NCBI GenBank assembly: GCA_964397565.1 | Contig: CAYNJC010000008.1 | Coordinates: forward strand, 1-64,000 | From: JAPLST01 sp964397565 | Lineage (GTDB): Bacteria > Auribacterota > UBA3054 > JAPLST01 | DNA: 64,000 nt | Direction: 5' to 3' | In this document: piece by piece, positions 26,683 to 34,585 of the stretch | Numbering within the stretch: the first letter of the stretch is position 1 | How the letters are laid out: every line of letters begins with the position of its first letter | The notes under the pieces: model-generated | What the model was told of the DNA's origin: nothing | Databases searched by the model: none | The model's input: only the letters and a program-made list of their open reading frames with translations | Translations under genes and position numbers: made by a program

Positions 26683-26721
26683 TTGAAAACAGATGCGGGA
26701 CATGACACAGTGACGGCATGA
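26683..26721 (+). CDS. Possible 12-residue leader peptide before the endonuclease gene
   Basis: A TTG codon at 26683 follows a strong GAGGAGAGAAG ribosome-binding site and opens a 12-codon frame (MKTDAGHDTVTA if read from TTG). The frame stops in an ATGA overlap with the endonuclease start at 26718. The endonuclease itself has no good ribosome-binding site, so translational coupling is likely. A decayed upstream gene is the alternative. Confidence 0.4.
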   Translation: MKTDAGHDTVTA

Positions 26722-27308
26722 CAACAACCGACTTACCAGCCTTCATTCGTGACAGCTACGAGATCCACGAATGGCGCCATGCGTGCGCCATTCTGCGTCA
26801 GGACTTCGGGCAGGAGTTCAAGGACATCTGTGACGTGCTGACACGCTTCAGGCTCAAGAAGAGCCACATTGCAGTCGGCGGCGGAAGGAAGTCGAAGGTT
26901 TCGGAGTGGATCGATTCCGAACTCACGAAGAAGGGATGGATCGAGAAGAACTTCCAGACCAGTATCACCGTGGACGATACGGTAACAGAGTCGCCGACAC
27001 ATGCGGTTGATTGCTTCAAGAACCAGATCGCTCTCGAAATCGAATGGAACAACAAGGATCCGTTCTTTGACCGGGACCTGAACAATTTCCGGTTGCTGTT
27101 TGATCTTCGTGCGGTGTCTGTGGGCGTGATTGTCACGCGATGCGACGAGTTGCAGGAGGTGTTCGACGCTCTGGGTCGCGGAGACTCCTACGGAGCCTCG
27201 ACGACCCACATGGCGAAACTGCTTCCACGCATTCAGGGTGGAGGGGGCGCAGGCTGCCCGCTTCTGGTTTTCGGAATACGAAGGACACTCTATGTCGAGG
27301 ATATTTAG
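26718..27308 (+). CDS. BglII/BstYI-like type II restriction endonuclease
   Basis: The 196-aa protein carries D98-x8-E107-x-E109 (AVDCFKNQIALEIEWNNKDP), the same spacing as the BglII active site (D84, E93, Q95). WNNKDPFFDRDLNNFRLLFD resembles the conserved segment of BglII-type enzymes. It overlaps an adenine-type methyltransferase gene by 17 nt, the usual restriction-modification arrangement. Base composition is lower in GC than neighbouring genes, consistent with transfer. BglII and BstYI cut AGATCT and RGATCY; whether this enzyme shares such a site is unknown. Confidence 0.75.
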   Translation: MTTTDLPAFIRDSYEIHEWRHACAILRQDFGQEFKDICDVLTRFRLKKSHIAVGGGRKSKVSEWIDSELTKKGWIEKNFQTSITVDDTVTESPTHAVDCFKNQIALEIEWNNKDPFFDRDLNNFRLLFDLRAVSVGVIVTRCDELQEVFDALGRGDSYGASTTHMAKLLPRIQGGGGAGCPLLVFGIRRTLYVEDI

Positions 27309-27966
27309 CATTCCACAAGCATCGGCAGCTGAAGATCTGCTTAGTCGAGTTCAGGGTCCATTCTTCACCATTCTGGCCGACCCGCCGTGGCGGTTCGAGA
27401 ACCGAACCGGCAAGATGGCCCCGGAACACCAGCGCTTATTGCGCTATCCCACGATGACAATGGAAGAGATTTTCGAGTTGCCGGTGAACCGCCTCGCGGC
27501 GGCACGAGCCCATCTTTACCTATGGGTGCCAAACGCGCTTATTTCGGAAGGATTGGAGGTTATGAAGCGGTGGGGATTCACCTACAAAACGAACCTAGTC
27601 TGGTACAAGATTCGGAAGGATGGCGGACCGGATGGAAGAGGCGTCGGTTTCTATTTTCGGAATGTAACAGAACTTGTGCTTTTCGGGATCAGGGGAAGCA
27701 TGCGGACACTCGATGCGGGGCGAACCCAGACCAATGTTCTTTCAACCCGGAAGCGGGAGCACTCGCGCAAGCCAGACGAGTTGTACGACATCATTGAGGA
27801 CTGCTCACCCGGTCCATACTTGGAACTTTTTGCCCGACATCCTCGCAAGGGTTGGGCACAATGGGGCAACGAGGAAGTCGAAGACCTTTCGGAGTATCCT
27901 CTGCATCACCGCTCGGAGGCTCAGCAAATGGTGATGCTTGAGAAACCGAAACGGAAATACGGATGA
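27292..27966 (+). CDS. MT-A70 family adenine-N6 DNA methyltransferase
   Basis: The 224-aa protein has the catalytic DPPW motif at residues 30-33 (FTILADPPWRFEN). The family pattern continues with HLYLWVPNALISEGLEVMKRWGF, shown in part, and ends YLELFARHPRKGWAQWGNE. It is the cognate modification partner of the overlapping endonuclease. Start is the ATG at 27292 within the endonuclease 3' end. Confidence 0.88.
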   Translation: MSRIFSIPQASAAEDLLSRVQGPFFTILADPPWRFENRTGKMAPEHQRLLRYPTMTMEEIFELPVNRLAAARAHLYLWVPNALISEGLEVMKRWGFTYKTNLVWYKIRKDGGPDGRGVGFYFRNVTELVLFGIRGSMRTLDAGRTQTNVLSTRKREHSRKPDELYDIIEDCSPGPYLELFARHPRKGWAQWGNEEVEDLSEYPLHHRSEAQQMVMLEKPKRKYG

Positions 27967-27971
27967 AAGCT

Positions 27972-28053
27972 GTCGAACCAACGCATCGACACGCACAGTG
28001 AAAAGCCGCGCTTTCTCGCGGCTTTTCACTGCCGGTCATGCGCGCCGTTAGGC
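27972..28053 (+). other. attC-like site or complex terminator after the methyltransferase gene
   Basis: A perfect 15-bp stem, CAGTGAAAAGCCGCG/CGCGGCTTTTCACTG (27996-28010 and 28017-28031, 6-nt loop), is a strong bidirectional-terminator-like hairpin. Outside it CGCAT pairs with ATGCG and AAC with GTT, ending in GTTAGGC (28047-28053), which fits the integron attC core GTTRRRY. The left core GTCGAAC fits RYYYAAC imperfectly. No integrase gene is in the window. Confidence 0.5.
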
Positions 28054-28065
28054 ATTTGCTCGTCG

Positions 28066-28111
28066 CAGACGACATTTCTTGTCGATTGTAAACGACAAAA
28101 AATGTCGTCTG
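28066..28111. terminator. Long hairpin between the RM operon and the toxin-antitoxin remnant
   Basis: CAGACGACATTT (28066-28077) pairs with AAATGTCGTCTG (28100-28111), and an inner TGTCG pairs with CGACA around an 8-nt loop. It could insulate the two cassettes or be part of a mobile boundary. Confidence 0.6.
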
Positions 28112-28159
28112 TGCTATCCCAACGCTGTGCGCTATAGCAATTGCATACAGCACTCCGGC

Positions 28160-28188
28160 TTGAAGAAAAGCCCGTTTCTTGCTATACT
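28160..28188 (+). promoter_or_regulatory. Promoter TTGAAG-N17-TATACT of the antitoxin gene
   Basis: The -10 (28183-28188) ends 6 nt before the ATG at 28195, so the predicted transcription start coincides with the A of the start codon. Confidence 0.65.
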
Positions 28189-28194
28189 GTTGAT

Positions 28195-28422
28195 ATGAAA
28201 ACACTGTCATTGTCACTCGCAGATGCACTCCAGCTAAGCGTTTCCGAACGCATTTTGCTGGCCGAAGACATTTGGGATAGTGTGGCGAGCATGCCGGAAG
28301 CGGTGCTGCTGTCGGACGAGCAGCGCCGGGAGTTGGATGCGCGACTGGAGCGGTACCACACGGATCCCACCGCGGGCGCGCCGTGGGATGTTGTCAAGAA
28401 ACGTCTGCGGGTATCGGCTTAA
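28195..28422 (+). CDS. Addiction-module antitoxin (RelE/ParE partner, PF09720-like)
   Basis: The 75-aa protein LSLADALQLSVSERILLAEDIWDSV... ends with LDARLERYHTDPTAGAPWD, the hallmark of the short TIGR02574/Unstab_antitox family that pairs with RelE/ParE toxins. Its stop overlaps the toxin start (TAATG). The partner is broken (next entry), so the module may be a relic or serve in trans. Confidence 0.82.
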   Translation: MKTLSLSLADALQLSVSERILLAEDIWDSVASMPEAVLLSDEQRRELDARLERYHTDPTAGAPWDVVKKRLRVSA

Positions 28423-28541
28423 TGCTGTCGGTGCGTGTCCGTCCGGAAGCCGAGGCAGATATTGCCGCTGCAGCCGGATGGTATGAACAGCAAGGCAATG
28501 CACTGGGTGCTGAATTTGTTTTGTGCTTGGATGCTGGCAGG
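28422..28541 (+). pseudogene. Truncated RelE/ParE-type toxin
   Basis: MLSVRVRPEAEADIAAAAGW, then YEQQGNALGAEFVLCLDAG, matches the first 39 residues of ParE/RelE toxins. Similarity stops at about 28538. The frame then runs through unrelated, repeat-like DNA (stop at 28658), and the catalytic C-terminal half is missing. Loss of an active toxin is likely. Confidence 0.78.
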
Positions 28542-28621
28542 AACGAATCAAATGACAGCATCCAACTAAGTGCTGGAGACGACTGTCATCTGCGCCCAGC
28601 GCCCATCACTCCAATACTCCG

Positions 28622-30343
28622 CTACTCCATTCCTCCATTGCTCTGCCGCACGCGGTAGACTTCGACCAACAGGCGCGCGACGCGCGGGTCATTGGTCGTG
28701 CAGCACATTGAGATCGGCGCGCGCCCGCGCAATGCCGCCCGCCGCAACTCGCCGACACCCCACGATAGGCCGCTCCAGATCGCCTTGTCATAGTTGATTT
28801 TGACCGGCACGGCGCGGCCATCTTGCGCGGCACGAATGCAAATGATCTTGCCCATCGTGGCGCCCTGCGGCGGCGCGCCGCCCGTGCTGCGCACCGGCAA
28901 GCCATACGCATCAAATTGTCGCACGACAATGCGCAGGTCGCCCGTCGCCGGCGGCGCAACGGTCAGTTCGACGCGGTGCGCGTCCGCGCGGGGCGTGGCA
29001 AAGCGCACCGGCGCGATCGCGCTAGGTATCCGCACATCCGGCTCGACGCCCAAATCATTGGCCGCCGTGGCATACGCGCCGGACGCGAGCACCGCCATTT
29101 GCTCCGGCCCGAGCGTCACGCGCGCGCCGCGCACGACCGGCGCAAAGCCCGCATCGTGAAACAAGACTGCCAGCTCGCCGCCCGTCGCACACGGCACGGC
29201 AATTTCGGCCATCGCTTGGGTCGGGTTCACCACGGCATACAGTGCGCCGGCGCGCGTCGCGGCCGCCATGCCATACGGGACACACGCGCCCGGCAGCCCG
29301 CCAAAGGGCGCCCATTGCGCCGTCGCCTGCAACGGCAGCACCAGCGCTTGCGCTTTCGCAAACCAGCACGCATCCTTGTCGCTCAACAAATTCAAATTGC
29401 CGTAATAGGTGTTCACCCATCCGCCACGCAGCAGCGAGAGCAGCAGCATCCCGCGCCACGCCGCCGTCTTACGATAATAGCAGGTGCCGGTCGTGCCGAT
29501 CATGAAGCCGCTGTTGTCAATGTGTGCCAACGGCACGCCATTGGCGTGAAACACGCGCACCATGTGATCCGAGTAAATGTCTTTCGCGCGCCAGAAATTC
29601 ATGGTTGGCACATCGGCCGGGCGCGGATCGCCGCAGTAGACCGCGTCGAACACGTCGAGCAGGCGCGCGTCAACAACCTTGCAGATCGGATAGCCCGTGC
29701 CGGTCAGCACATTGATCCAGTCACCCACGATCCGATACTGCTCGTCAAGCCCGTTGTAGCCCAACAGCAGTGCATCCCGGTTGCGCCGTCGAAACGCGGC
29801 CAGACCGGCAATCAACGCGGCTTTGTTTTTTTCCCAAATCTGCCCCGGCAGCAGTGTGCGTGCCACCGCCGCCGTCGCCGCCGCCAACTCCACAAAATCA
29901 AATTTATAGCAGCGGATGCCACGCGTGTGCCACTCTTGCAGGAGCTGCAAAAACGCCGGCCAAAAGGGGCCGTCGAACATGCATGCCGCCGTGCCGCTCT
30001 CGTTCACTGACGCGCGCCATGCCGGGTGCGGTGCAATCTGCGCGCCGGCAAAAAAGTTGTTGGTCGAAAACCACAATCCGGGCAGCACGTCGTGCCGGCG
30101 GCACCATGCCAGCCAGCGCGCCGGCCCGCGCGGCCAGTGCGGCTTGCGCCACGTGCGATACCCGCCGTTGCGCGCATACCAAAACGCATCCATTAGATAA
30201 TAATCGAGCTGGACGCCCAAGCTGCGCAGCCGCAACAGATGCTCGCATTGCTCCAGTGCCAGCGCTTCGGTCAGTTCGACCTTATCGGACAGCTCGTCAT
30301 ACGCCGCCCAGTTGATATAGACACAGACTGGTTTTTTCAGCAT
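28622..30343 (-). CDS. Alpha-galactosidase-like (GH27/36-related) glycoside hydrolase
   Basis: The 573-aa cytoplasmic protein (no signal peptide) has a TIM-barrel opening CVYINWAAYDELSDK, LDYYLMDAFWY, a catalytic-like CYKFDFVELAA (Asp nucleophile position) and AHIDNSGFMIGTTG. A C-terminal beta domain follows (LGPEQMAVLASG). The fold suggests a retaining alpha-galactosidase-type enzyme, but the substrate is unclear. The upstream oxidoreductase gene overlaps it by 7 nt. Its last residues (GGME) come from an ACTCCATT-type 8-mer repeat. Confidence 0.7.
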   Translation of the reverse strand: MLKKPVCVYINWAAYDELSDKVELTEALALEQCEHLLRLRSLGVQLDYYLMDAFWYARNGGYRTWRKPHWPRGPARWLAWCRRHDVLPGLWFSTNNFFAGAQIAPHPAWRASVNESGTAACMFDGPFWPAFLQLLQEWHTRGIRCYKFDFVELAAATAAVARTLLPGQIWEKNKAALIAGLAAFRRRNRDALLLGYNGLDEQYRIVGDWINVLTGTGYPICKVVDARLLDVFDAVYCGDPRPADVPTMNFWRAKDIYSDHMVRVFHANGVPLAHIDNSGFMIGTTGTCYYRKTAAWRGMLLLSLLRGGWVNTYYGNLNLLSDKDACWFAKAQALVLPLQATAQWAPFGGLPGACVPYGMAAATRAGALYAVVNPTQAMAEIAVPCATGGELAVLFHDAGFAPVVRGARVTLGPEQMAVLASGAYATAANDLGVEPDVRIPSAIAPVRFATPRADAHRVELTVAPPATGDLRIVVRQFDAYGLPVRSTGGAPPQGATMGKIICIRAAQDGRAVPVKINYDKAIWSGLSWGVGELRRAALRGRAPISMCCTTNDPRVARLLVEVYRVRQSNGGME

Positions 30344-31077
30344 GGTTTTCTGCCCACTGATGCGGCATAGATGACCACCTGACCGACGCCGTCCAGCCCG
30401 AGCGCCGCGTTGACGTCCGCATCATTGAAGGCGCCAATCGCACACGTGCCGCAGCCGCACGCTTCGCCCGCCAGATACAGATTCTCGCAGACATGCCCGG
30501 CGTCCAACAATACATAGCGCCAGCCGCGCTCGCCAAATCGCCAGGTCATGCGTTCGAGCACACACACCCAGATGAAGACCACCGCGCTGAGCGTGACCAG
30601 ATTCATATTGCGAAAGCCATCGCGTACATCGTCCTGCATGCGCTCGTTTGAGGAGAACATGGTCAGGGCATGTTGCGTCGCTACATAACGGTAGAGTGCC
30701 GGCGCGAGGCCTGCCACGTTGTTGACCAGCAGCAGCGTTTCGAAGGCGTGACGCGCGCCGGCGGACGGCACCGTGCGCAGGGTGCGCTCGCCCGGGGTGT
30801 GCTTTTGCACGCCTTGTGTGCTCCAGAGCAGAAAGGACAATTCCACCAGCGTGAGCGGTTCAGGCGCATAGGCGCGCTGTGTGCGGCGCTGCGCAATCAG
30901 CGTGTGGATATCCACCGGCGCAAGCGGCACACGCGGGTCGGGCAGCGCGATGAGCGGCTGCGTCGCATTCACCGGCCACTCCAGTGCGGGCGCGGGCACG
31001 CCGCGCTCGTGGTCGGGCTTCTCCATCGCATCGAACTGTGACGCGCGCCACAAGGCGTGTCCTGCGGAATCTGGCAT
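30337..31077 (-). CDS. SagB/ThcOx-type FMN-dependent dehydrogenase (nitroreductase family)
   Basis: The 246-aa protein shows the SagB-type RRTQRAYAPEPLTLVELSFLLWSTQGV (in part), a RTVPSAGARHAFETLLLV core, and the C-terminal GHVCENLYLAGEACGCGTCAIGAFND (in part), where FMN contacts lie. SagB enzymes oxidise azolines in peptide natural products, but many stand-alone homologues have unknown substrates. No cyclodehydratase or precursor peptide is nearby. An AAGGAG ribosome-binding site precedes the ATG. Confidence 0.82.
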   Translation of the reverse strand: MPDSAGHALWRASQFDAMEKPDHERGVPAPALEWPVNATQPLIALPDPRVPLAPVDIHTLIAQRRTQRAYAPEPLTLVELSFLLWSTQGVQKHTPGERTLRTVPSAGARHAFETLLLVNNVAGLAPALYRYVATQHALTMFSSNERMQDDVRDGFRNMNLVTLSAVVFIWVCVLERMTWRFGERGWRYVLLDAGHVCENLYLAGEACGCGTCAIGAFNDADVNAALGLDGVGQVVIYAASVGRKPC

Positions 31078-31145
31078 TGGCTGCTCCTTGTGTCAATAAG
31101 AATTCATGCATGAACGCGGGAACAGTATAACAAATCTGGCCATAC

Positions 31146-31174
31146 TTGACATGCGCTTTGAGCAGGTGTATACT
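31146..31174 (+). promoter_or_regulatory. Promoter TTGACA-N17-TATACT
   Basis: Perfect -35 (31146-31151) and TATACT -10 (31169-31174) lie 50 bp before the secreted repeat-protein gene. A divergent TATACT on the minus strand near 31125 could serve the SagB-type gene. Confidence 0.75.
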
Positions 31175-31223
31175 AGGTGAAACCAATAGTTGGCAACTGC
31201 ATTTACCCTCGCGGAGGCCTGCC

Positions 31224-33101
31224 ATGAATGTCACGTCTTTTCTCGCGTGTGCCCAACGCCGTCGCATGTTCTTGTCGCGTGTGATTGTTGTGTTGTTCAC
31301 TGCCGCGTGCGCGGTGCACGCCAATTATTATGCCAATGGTCCGACCACACTGGCGCTGTTTCCCAACGCGCTGTGCTTGGCGCGCTATCCCGGCGGCGCG
31401 GTCAGCGATCAATGGGTGAGCGTCTGGAATGCCGGCACGGGTGTACTGCACTATACGGTGACGGCCACGGATGAGTGGATCAACAGTATCTCGCCCACGA
31501 ATGGCACCTCCAGCGCCGGCACGGCCACCGCTCATCGGGTGGTGTTCAATCCTGCGGCGCTCGTGCCGGGCATGCAGCCGGCACGCATTTGGCTGAATGC
31601 GCCGGCGGCCACAAATTCGCCCCAGTGCGTTCAGGTGTTCCTCAACACCTTGGCCACCGGCGCGTTCGGCAACGTCTTCCGCTGGCAGGTTGTTACCAAC
31701 GTTCCCGGATCATACGCCGTGGACAACGCCCTTGCCGCCGATCTGGACCGCGACGGCTGGCGCGACATCGTGGCCGTGTACGGGAACGTCGTCGCTTGGT
31801 GGCGCAATGATGGGCAGCTGAATTTCACCAACATGAGCGTGATCGACGGCAATTTTGCCGGCGCAATCGGTGTGGATGTGGGCGACATGGATAATGACGG
31901 TGACAACGACGTGCTGGCCGCCGCACAGAGTGACAGCGACGTGGCGTGGTTTGAGAATAACGGCCGGATGCAGTTTGTTGAACACACCATCGACGGCAGT
32001 TTCAGCGGCGCGCGCCGGGCGTACTTGGTGGATATGGATCACGATCAGGACTTGGACGTTGTGGCCGCGGCCGAGAACGCCGGCGACATTGCCTGGTGGC
32101 GCAACGACGGCGGCGGCGTCTTTACCAACAAGAATATAATCGACGCCGCCTTTAGTGGCGTGCGCAACATTATTGTGCGTGACGTGGATGGCGATGGCAA
32201 CTGTGATATCGCCGGCGCCGGCGCCGTTGCCGACGCCCTCGCCTGGTGGCACAACACTGGCAATGTCAGCTTCGTCAAGATCATCATCGTCAGCAATTAT
32301 CCGGGTGCGTGCGCGATTGACGCCGCCGATTTTGACCGTGATGGCGATATGGACTTCGTCGGCAGCTCCTTGGACGACAATGAGATTGCCTGGTTCGAAA
32401 ACACTGGCAGCTACTCGAATTTCATCCGCCACCAAATCGTCTGGACGGTCGACTGCTACGCCATCACGGCCGCCGATGTCGACAACAATGGCATCATGGA
32501 TTTCTTTGCCAGCGACAATCCCTCCGCCAATGATTTCTTCTGGTGTCAGAATGATGGGCTGCAGAACTTCACCCGTCGCAACATTGATACCAGCCATGAT
32601 CTGGCGACCATCGGTGCCGTCGATCTTGATGGCAATGGCTGGCTCGACGCGCTGGGCGGCAACAGCAGCCAGCTTACCTGGTTCCAGAGCGGCGGCACGG
32701 CCGTGCTCGCGCTGGCCTGTGCGCCGAACGTGCTGGCGCAAGAAGTGCTGCTCGGCACGAACGCCACCAATCAGTGGTTCAATGTCTGGAACAGCGGGCA
32801 ATTCGGCCTGCTTGGCTACACCGTCGCGGAGCAAGCATCCTGGATTACGGCGCTGACGCCCGCCGGCGGCACCTGCACAAATGAAGTGCCGCATCAGCAC
32901 CGCGTGACCTTCAGCACGACCGCACTCGCCGAGGGTTCTTACCAAACCAACATCACGATTGTTGCCGGCGCCGCCGTCAATTCACCGCAAGCGGTGCAGG
33001 TGATCGTGGATGTTGTGCCCGAGCCGGCGTTGTGGCTTGTCTTGGCAGTTCTGGGCGCGCTGCGGGCAGTGTATTTTGGGGCCGCGACGCGCGGCGTTTG
33101 A
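31224..33101 (+). CDS. Secreted FG-GAP/VCBS-like repeat protein with PEP-CTERM-like tail
   Basis: The 625-aa protein has a signal peptide and a BACON-like Ig domain (VWNAGTGVLHYTVTA). About eight propeller repeats of the form DVDxDGDxDxxAA...AWWRNDG (residues about 155-470) follow, with Ca-binding Asp-rich loops. A second BACON-like domain (WFNVWNSGQFGLLGYTV) precedes VPEPALWLVLAVLGALRAVY. The VPEP plus hydrophobic helix is a PEP-CTERM-type exosortase sorting signal, although the final Arg cluster is weak. Confidence 0.8.
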   Translation: MNVTSFLACAQRRRMFLSRVIVVLFTAACAVHANYYANGPTTLALFPNALCLARYPGGAVSDQWVSVWNAGTGVLHYTVTATDEWINSISPTNGTSSAGTATAHRVVFNPAALVPGMQPARIWLNAPAATNSPQCVQVFLNTLATGAFGNVFRWQVVTNVPGSYAVDNALAADLDRDGWRDIVAVYGNVVAWWRNDGQLNFTNMSVIDGNFAGAIGVDVGDMDNDGDNDVLAAAQSDSDVAWFENNGRMQFVEHTIDGSFSGARRAYLVDMDHDQDLDVVAAAENAGDIAWWRNDGGGVFTNKNIIDAAFSGVRNIIVRDVDGDGNCDIAGAGAVADALAWWHNTGNVSFVKIIIVSNYPGACAIDAADFDRDGDMDFVGSSLDDNEIAWFENTGSYSNFIRHQIVWTVDCYAITAADVDNNGIMDFFASDNPSANDFFWCQNDGLQNFTRRNIDTSHDLATIGAVDLDGNGWLDALGGNSSQLTWFQSGGTAVLALACAPNVLAQEVLLGTNATNQWFNVWNSGQFGLLGYTVAEQASWITALTPAGGTCTNEVPHQHRVTFSTTALAEGSYQTNITIVAGAAVNSPQAVQVIVDVVPEPALWLVLAVLGALRAVYFGAATRGV

Positions 33102-33126
33102 CAAGCGCGTTGCATTTGGCTATACT
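33098..33126 (+). promoter_or_regulatory. Promoter TTGACA-N17-TATACT overlapping the upstream stop codon
   Basis: The -35 at 33098-33103 includes the TGA of the preceding gene and the -10 is at 33121-33126. The predicted start is about 33133, leaving a leader of about 145 nt before the isomerase gene. Confidence 0.75.
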
Positions 33127-33277
33127 TTAGGCCTGCGATATAGTAGACGCATCCAGCCTGGCGCGGGCACAAGGCCTGACGTGGATGGGTATGCGTTGCT
33201 GTAGCGAGCGCCGTGGCAACCAAGTCCGGTCGCGCGAGTCAGAACACGGTCGCTTCCTTGTTATGGAGGCACACGCG

Positions 33278-34180
33278 ATGACGCCGGACTGTTCAACAAG
33301 GACGAGTTGGATGAAACTCGGACTGACTAGCGAGAGTTTCTGCACTGCCATTCAAGGCGGGCGCATGAATCTCCAGAAAATTATTGATTTTGCGGGCCAG
33401 AACAATTTTGAAGGCCTGGAGATCATCAATCACCGCGATGTCTGGCGCAAGGACATCGGCGATGACGTGAAAATGAACCTGGCGCGCATGCGCGAGCGGA
33501 AACTGCGCTACTATTCCTACGGGGTGCGCGAAGACCTGCTGCTGGTGGATGAGCACCTGCGCTGGCGGGCGATCAACAAGATTCGCGAAGCGATCTTGCT
33601 GGCTTCCATCACGAATGTGCCGAATGTCTGCCTGATGGGGACCGGCATCAGCACCGAGCACGCCGCCTCAATTCAGAACTGGGACGAAGCCTATCCGGTT
33701 TTGATCGCCACCCTGCAAGATTGCCTCGAACTGGCCGAGCGCAAGCGCATTACGCTGTGTCTGGCCAATGGCGGCAAGATGCTGAACGGTTCGACGCGCC
33801 TGCTGGGCCTGCTGCAAGCGTTGAACTCGCCGCAGCTGAAAATCACCTTTGACGTGGCCGCCTTTCTGGTCGTGGACGAAGAGCCGGCCGATGCCGTGCG
33901 GACTTTGTCCGACGACATCGCCAGCGTGCATTTCACGGATGTGCGCAACAGCGAGGGGCAGGCGGACAGTCAGTGGACCACACTGCAGGGCCGCCCGTTG
34001 GCGCCGTGTGCGCTGGGCGAGGGGATCGTGCCACAACGCGAAGTGCTGTACACGCTCAAGCAGGTCGGCTTTGACGGCTTCCTGTGCGTGCTGTACCAAG
34101 GCGAAGAAGAGCCGGCCGTGGGTGTGGAACGCAGCGTCACGTATCTGAAGACAATGCTGCGCGAGGTGCGCAGCGCCTAA
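33278..34180 (+). CDS. Sugar phosphate isomerase/epimerase-like TIM barrel (AP_endonuc_2 family)
   Basis: The 300-aa TIM-barrel protein shows INHRDVWRKD, CLANGGKMLNGSTRLLGLL, KITFDVAAFLV, SVHFTDVRN and the closing GFDGFLCVLYQGEE. These fit the xylose-isomerase-like/endonuclease IV superfamily metal sites. Specific substrate is unknown. The start at 33278 has a GGAGG ribosome-binding site 7 nt upstream; ATG 33311 (MKLGL) is where homology begins and is the alternative. Confidence 0.75.
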   Translation: MTPDCSTRTSWMKLGLTSESFCTAIQGGRMNLQKIIDFAGQNNFEGLEIINHRDVWRKDIGDDVKMNLARMRERKLRYYSYGVREDLLLVDEHLRWRAINKIREAILLASITNVPNVCLMGTGISTEHAASIQNWDEAYPVLIATLQDCLELAERKRITLCLANGGKMLNGSTRLLGLLQALNSPQLKITFDVAAFLVVDEEPADAVRTLSDDIASVHFTDVRNSEGQADSQWTTLQGRPLAPCALGEGIVPQREVLYTLKQVGFDGFLCVLYQGEEEPAVGVERSVTYLKTMLREVRSA

Positions 34181-34222
34181 TCGCCGCGGCCCCCGCGTAA
34201 ACCTCTTGATGGTAACGACTCT

Positions 34223-34546
34223 ATGGCAATGAAAATTCGTATGCGGCGGACGGGCACGAAAAACAGCGCCTCGTTCCGTATTGTGGTGGCGGACACACGT
34301 TCGCCGCGTGATGGCCGTTTTATCGAAGTGCTCGGGCACTACAATCCGCGCGCCAAAGATGCCGCCACGAAAGTGGTGGTGAACAGCGAACGCTTGTTCT
34401 ATTGGTGCGGCATGGGCGCGACCATTAGTGATGCCGTGCGCCCGGTGCTGAAGGCCGCCAAGGTGGCGCTGCCGGCGGTGCGCGCATCCGCGCGCAGCAA
34501 GAAGAACACGGCCGCGGCGGCGGCGGCGGCGCCGGCCACGGCCTGA
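34223..34546 (+). CDS. rpsP: 30S ribosomal protein bS16
   Basis: The 107-aa protein opens with MAMKIRMRRTGTKNSASFRI and VVADTRSPRDGRFIEVLGHY, the bS16 signature. A non-conserved Ala-rich tail replaces the usual end. It is 40 nt before trmD. The KH-domain and rimM genes often found between rpsP and trmD are absent here. Confidence 0.97.
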   Translation: MAMKIRMRRTGTKNSASFRIVVADTRSPRDGRFIEVLGHYNPRAKDAATKVVVNSERLFYWCGMGATISDAVRPVLKAAKVALPAVRASARSKKNTAAAAAAAPATA

Positions 34547-34585
34547 CGGCCGCGGCGCGCCCACGCTGCGTGCGCGGGATGCGCC

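Noticed and set aside
28059..28111. A second attC site
   Set aside because: The hairpin lacks a left RYYYAAC/right GTTRRRY core pair; treated as a terminator-like hairpin.
28820..30010. A 395-codon plus-strand frame
   Set aside because: It is antisense to the glycoside-hydrolase gene, with biased Arg/His composition.
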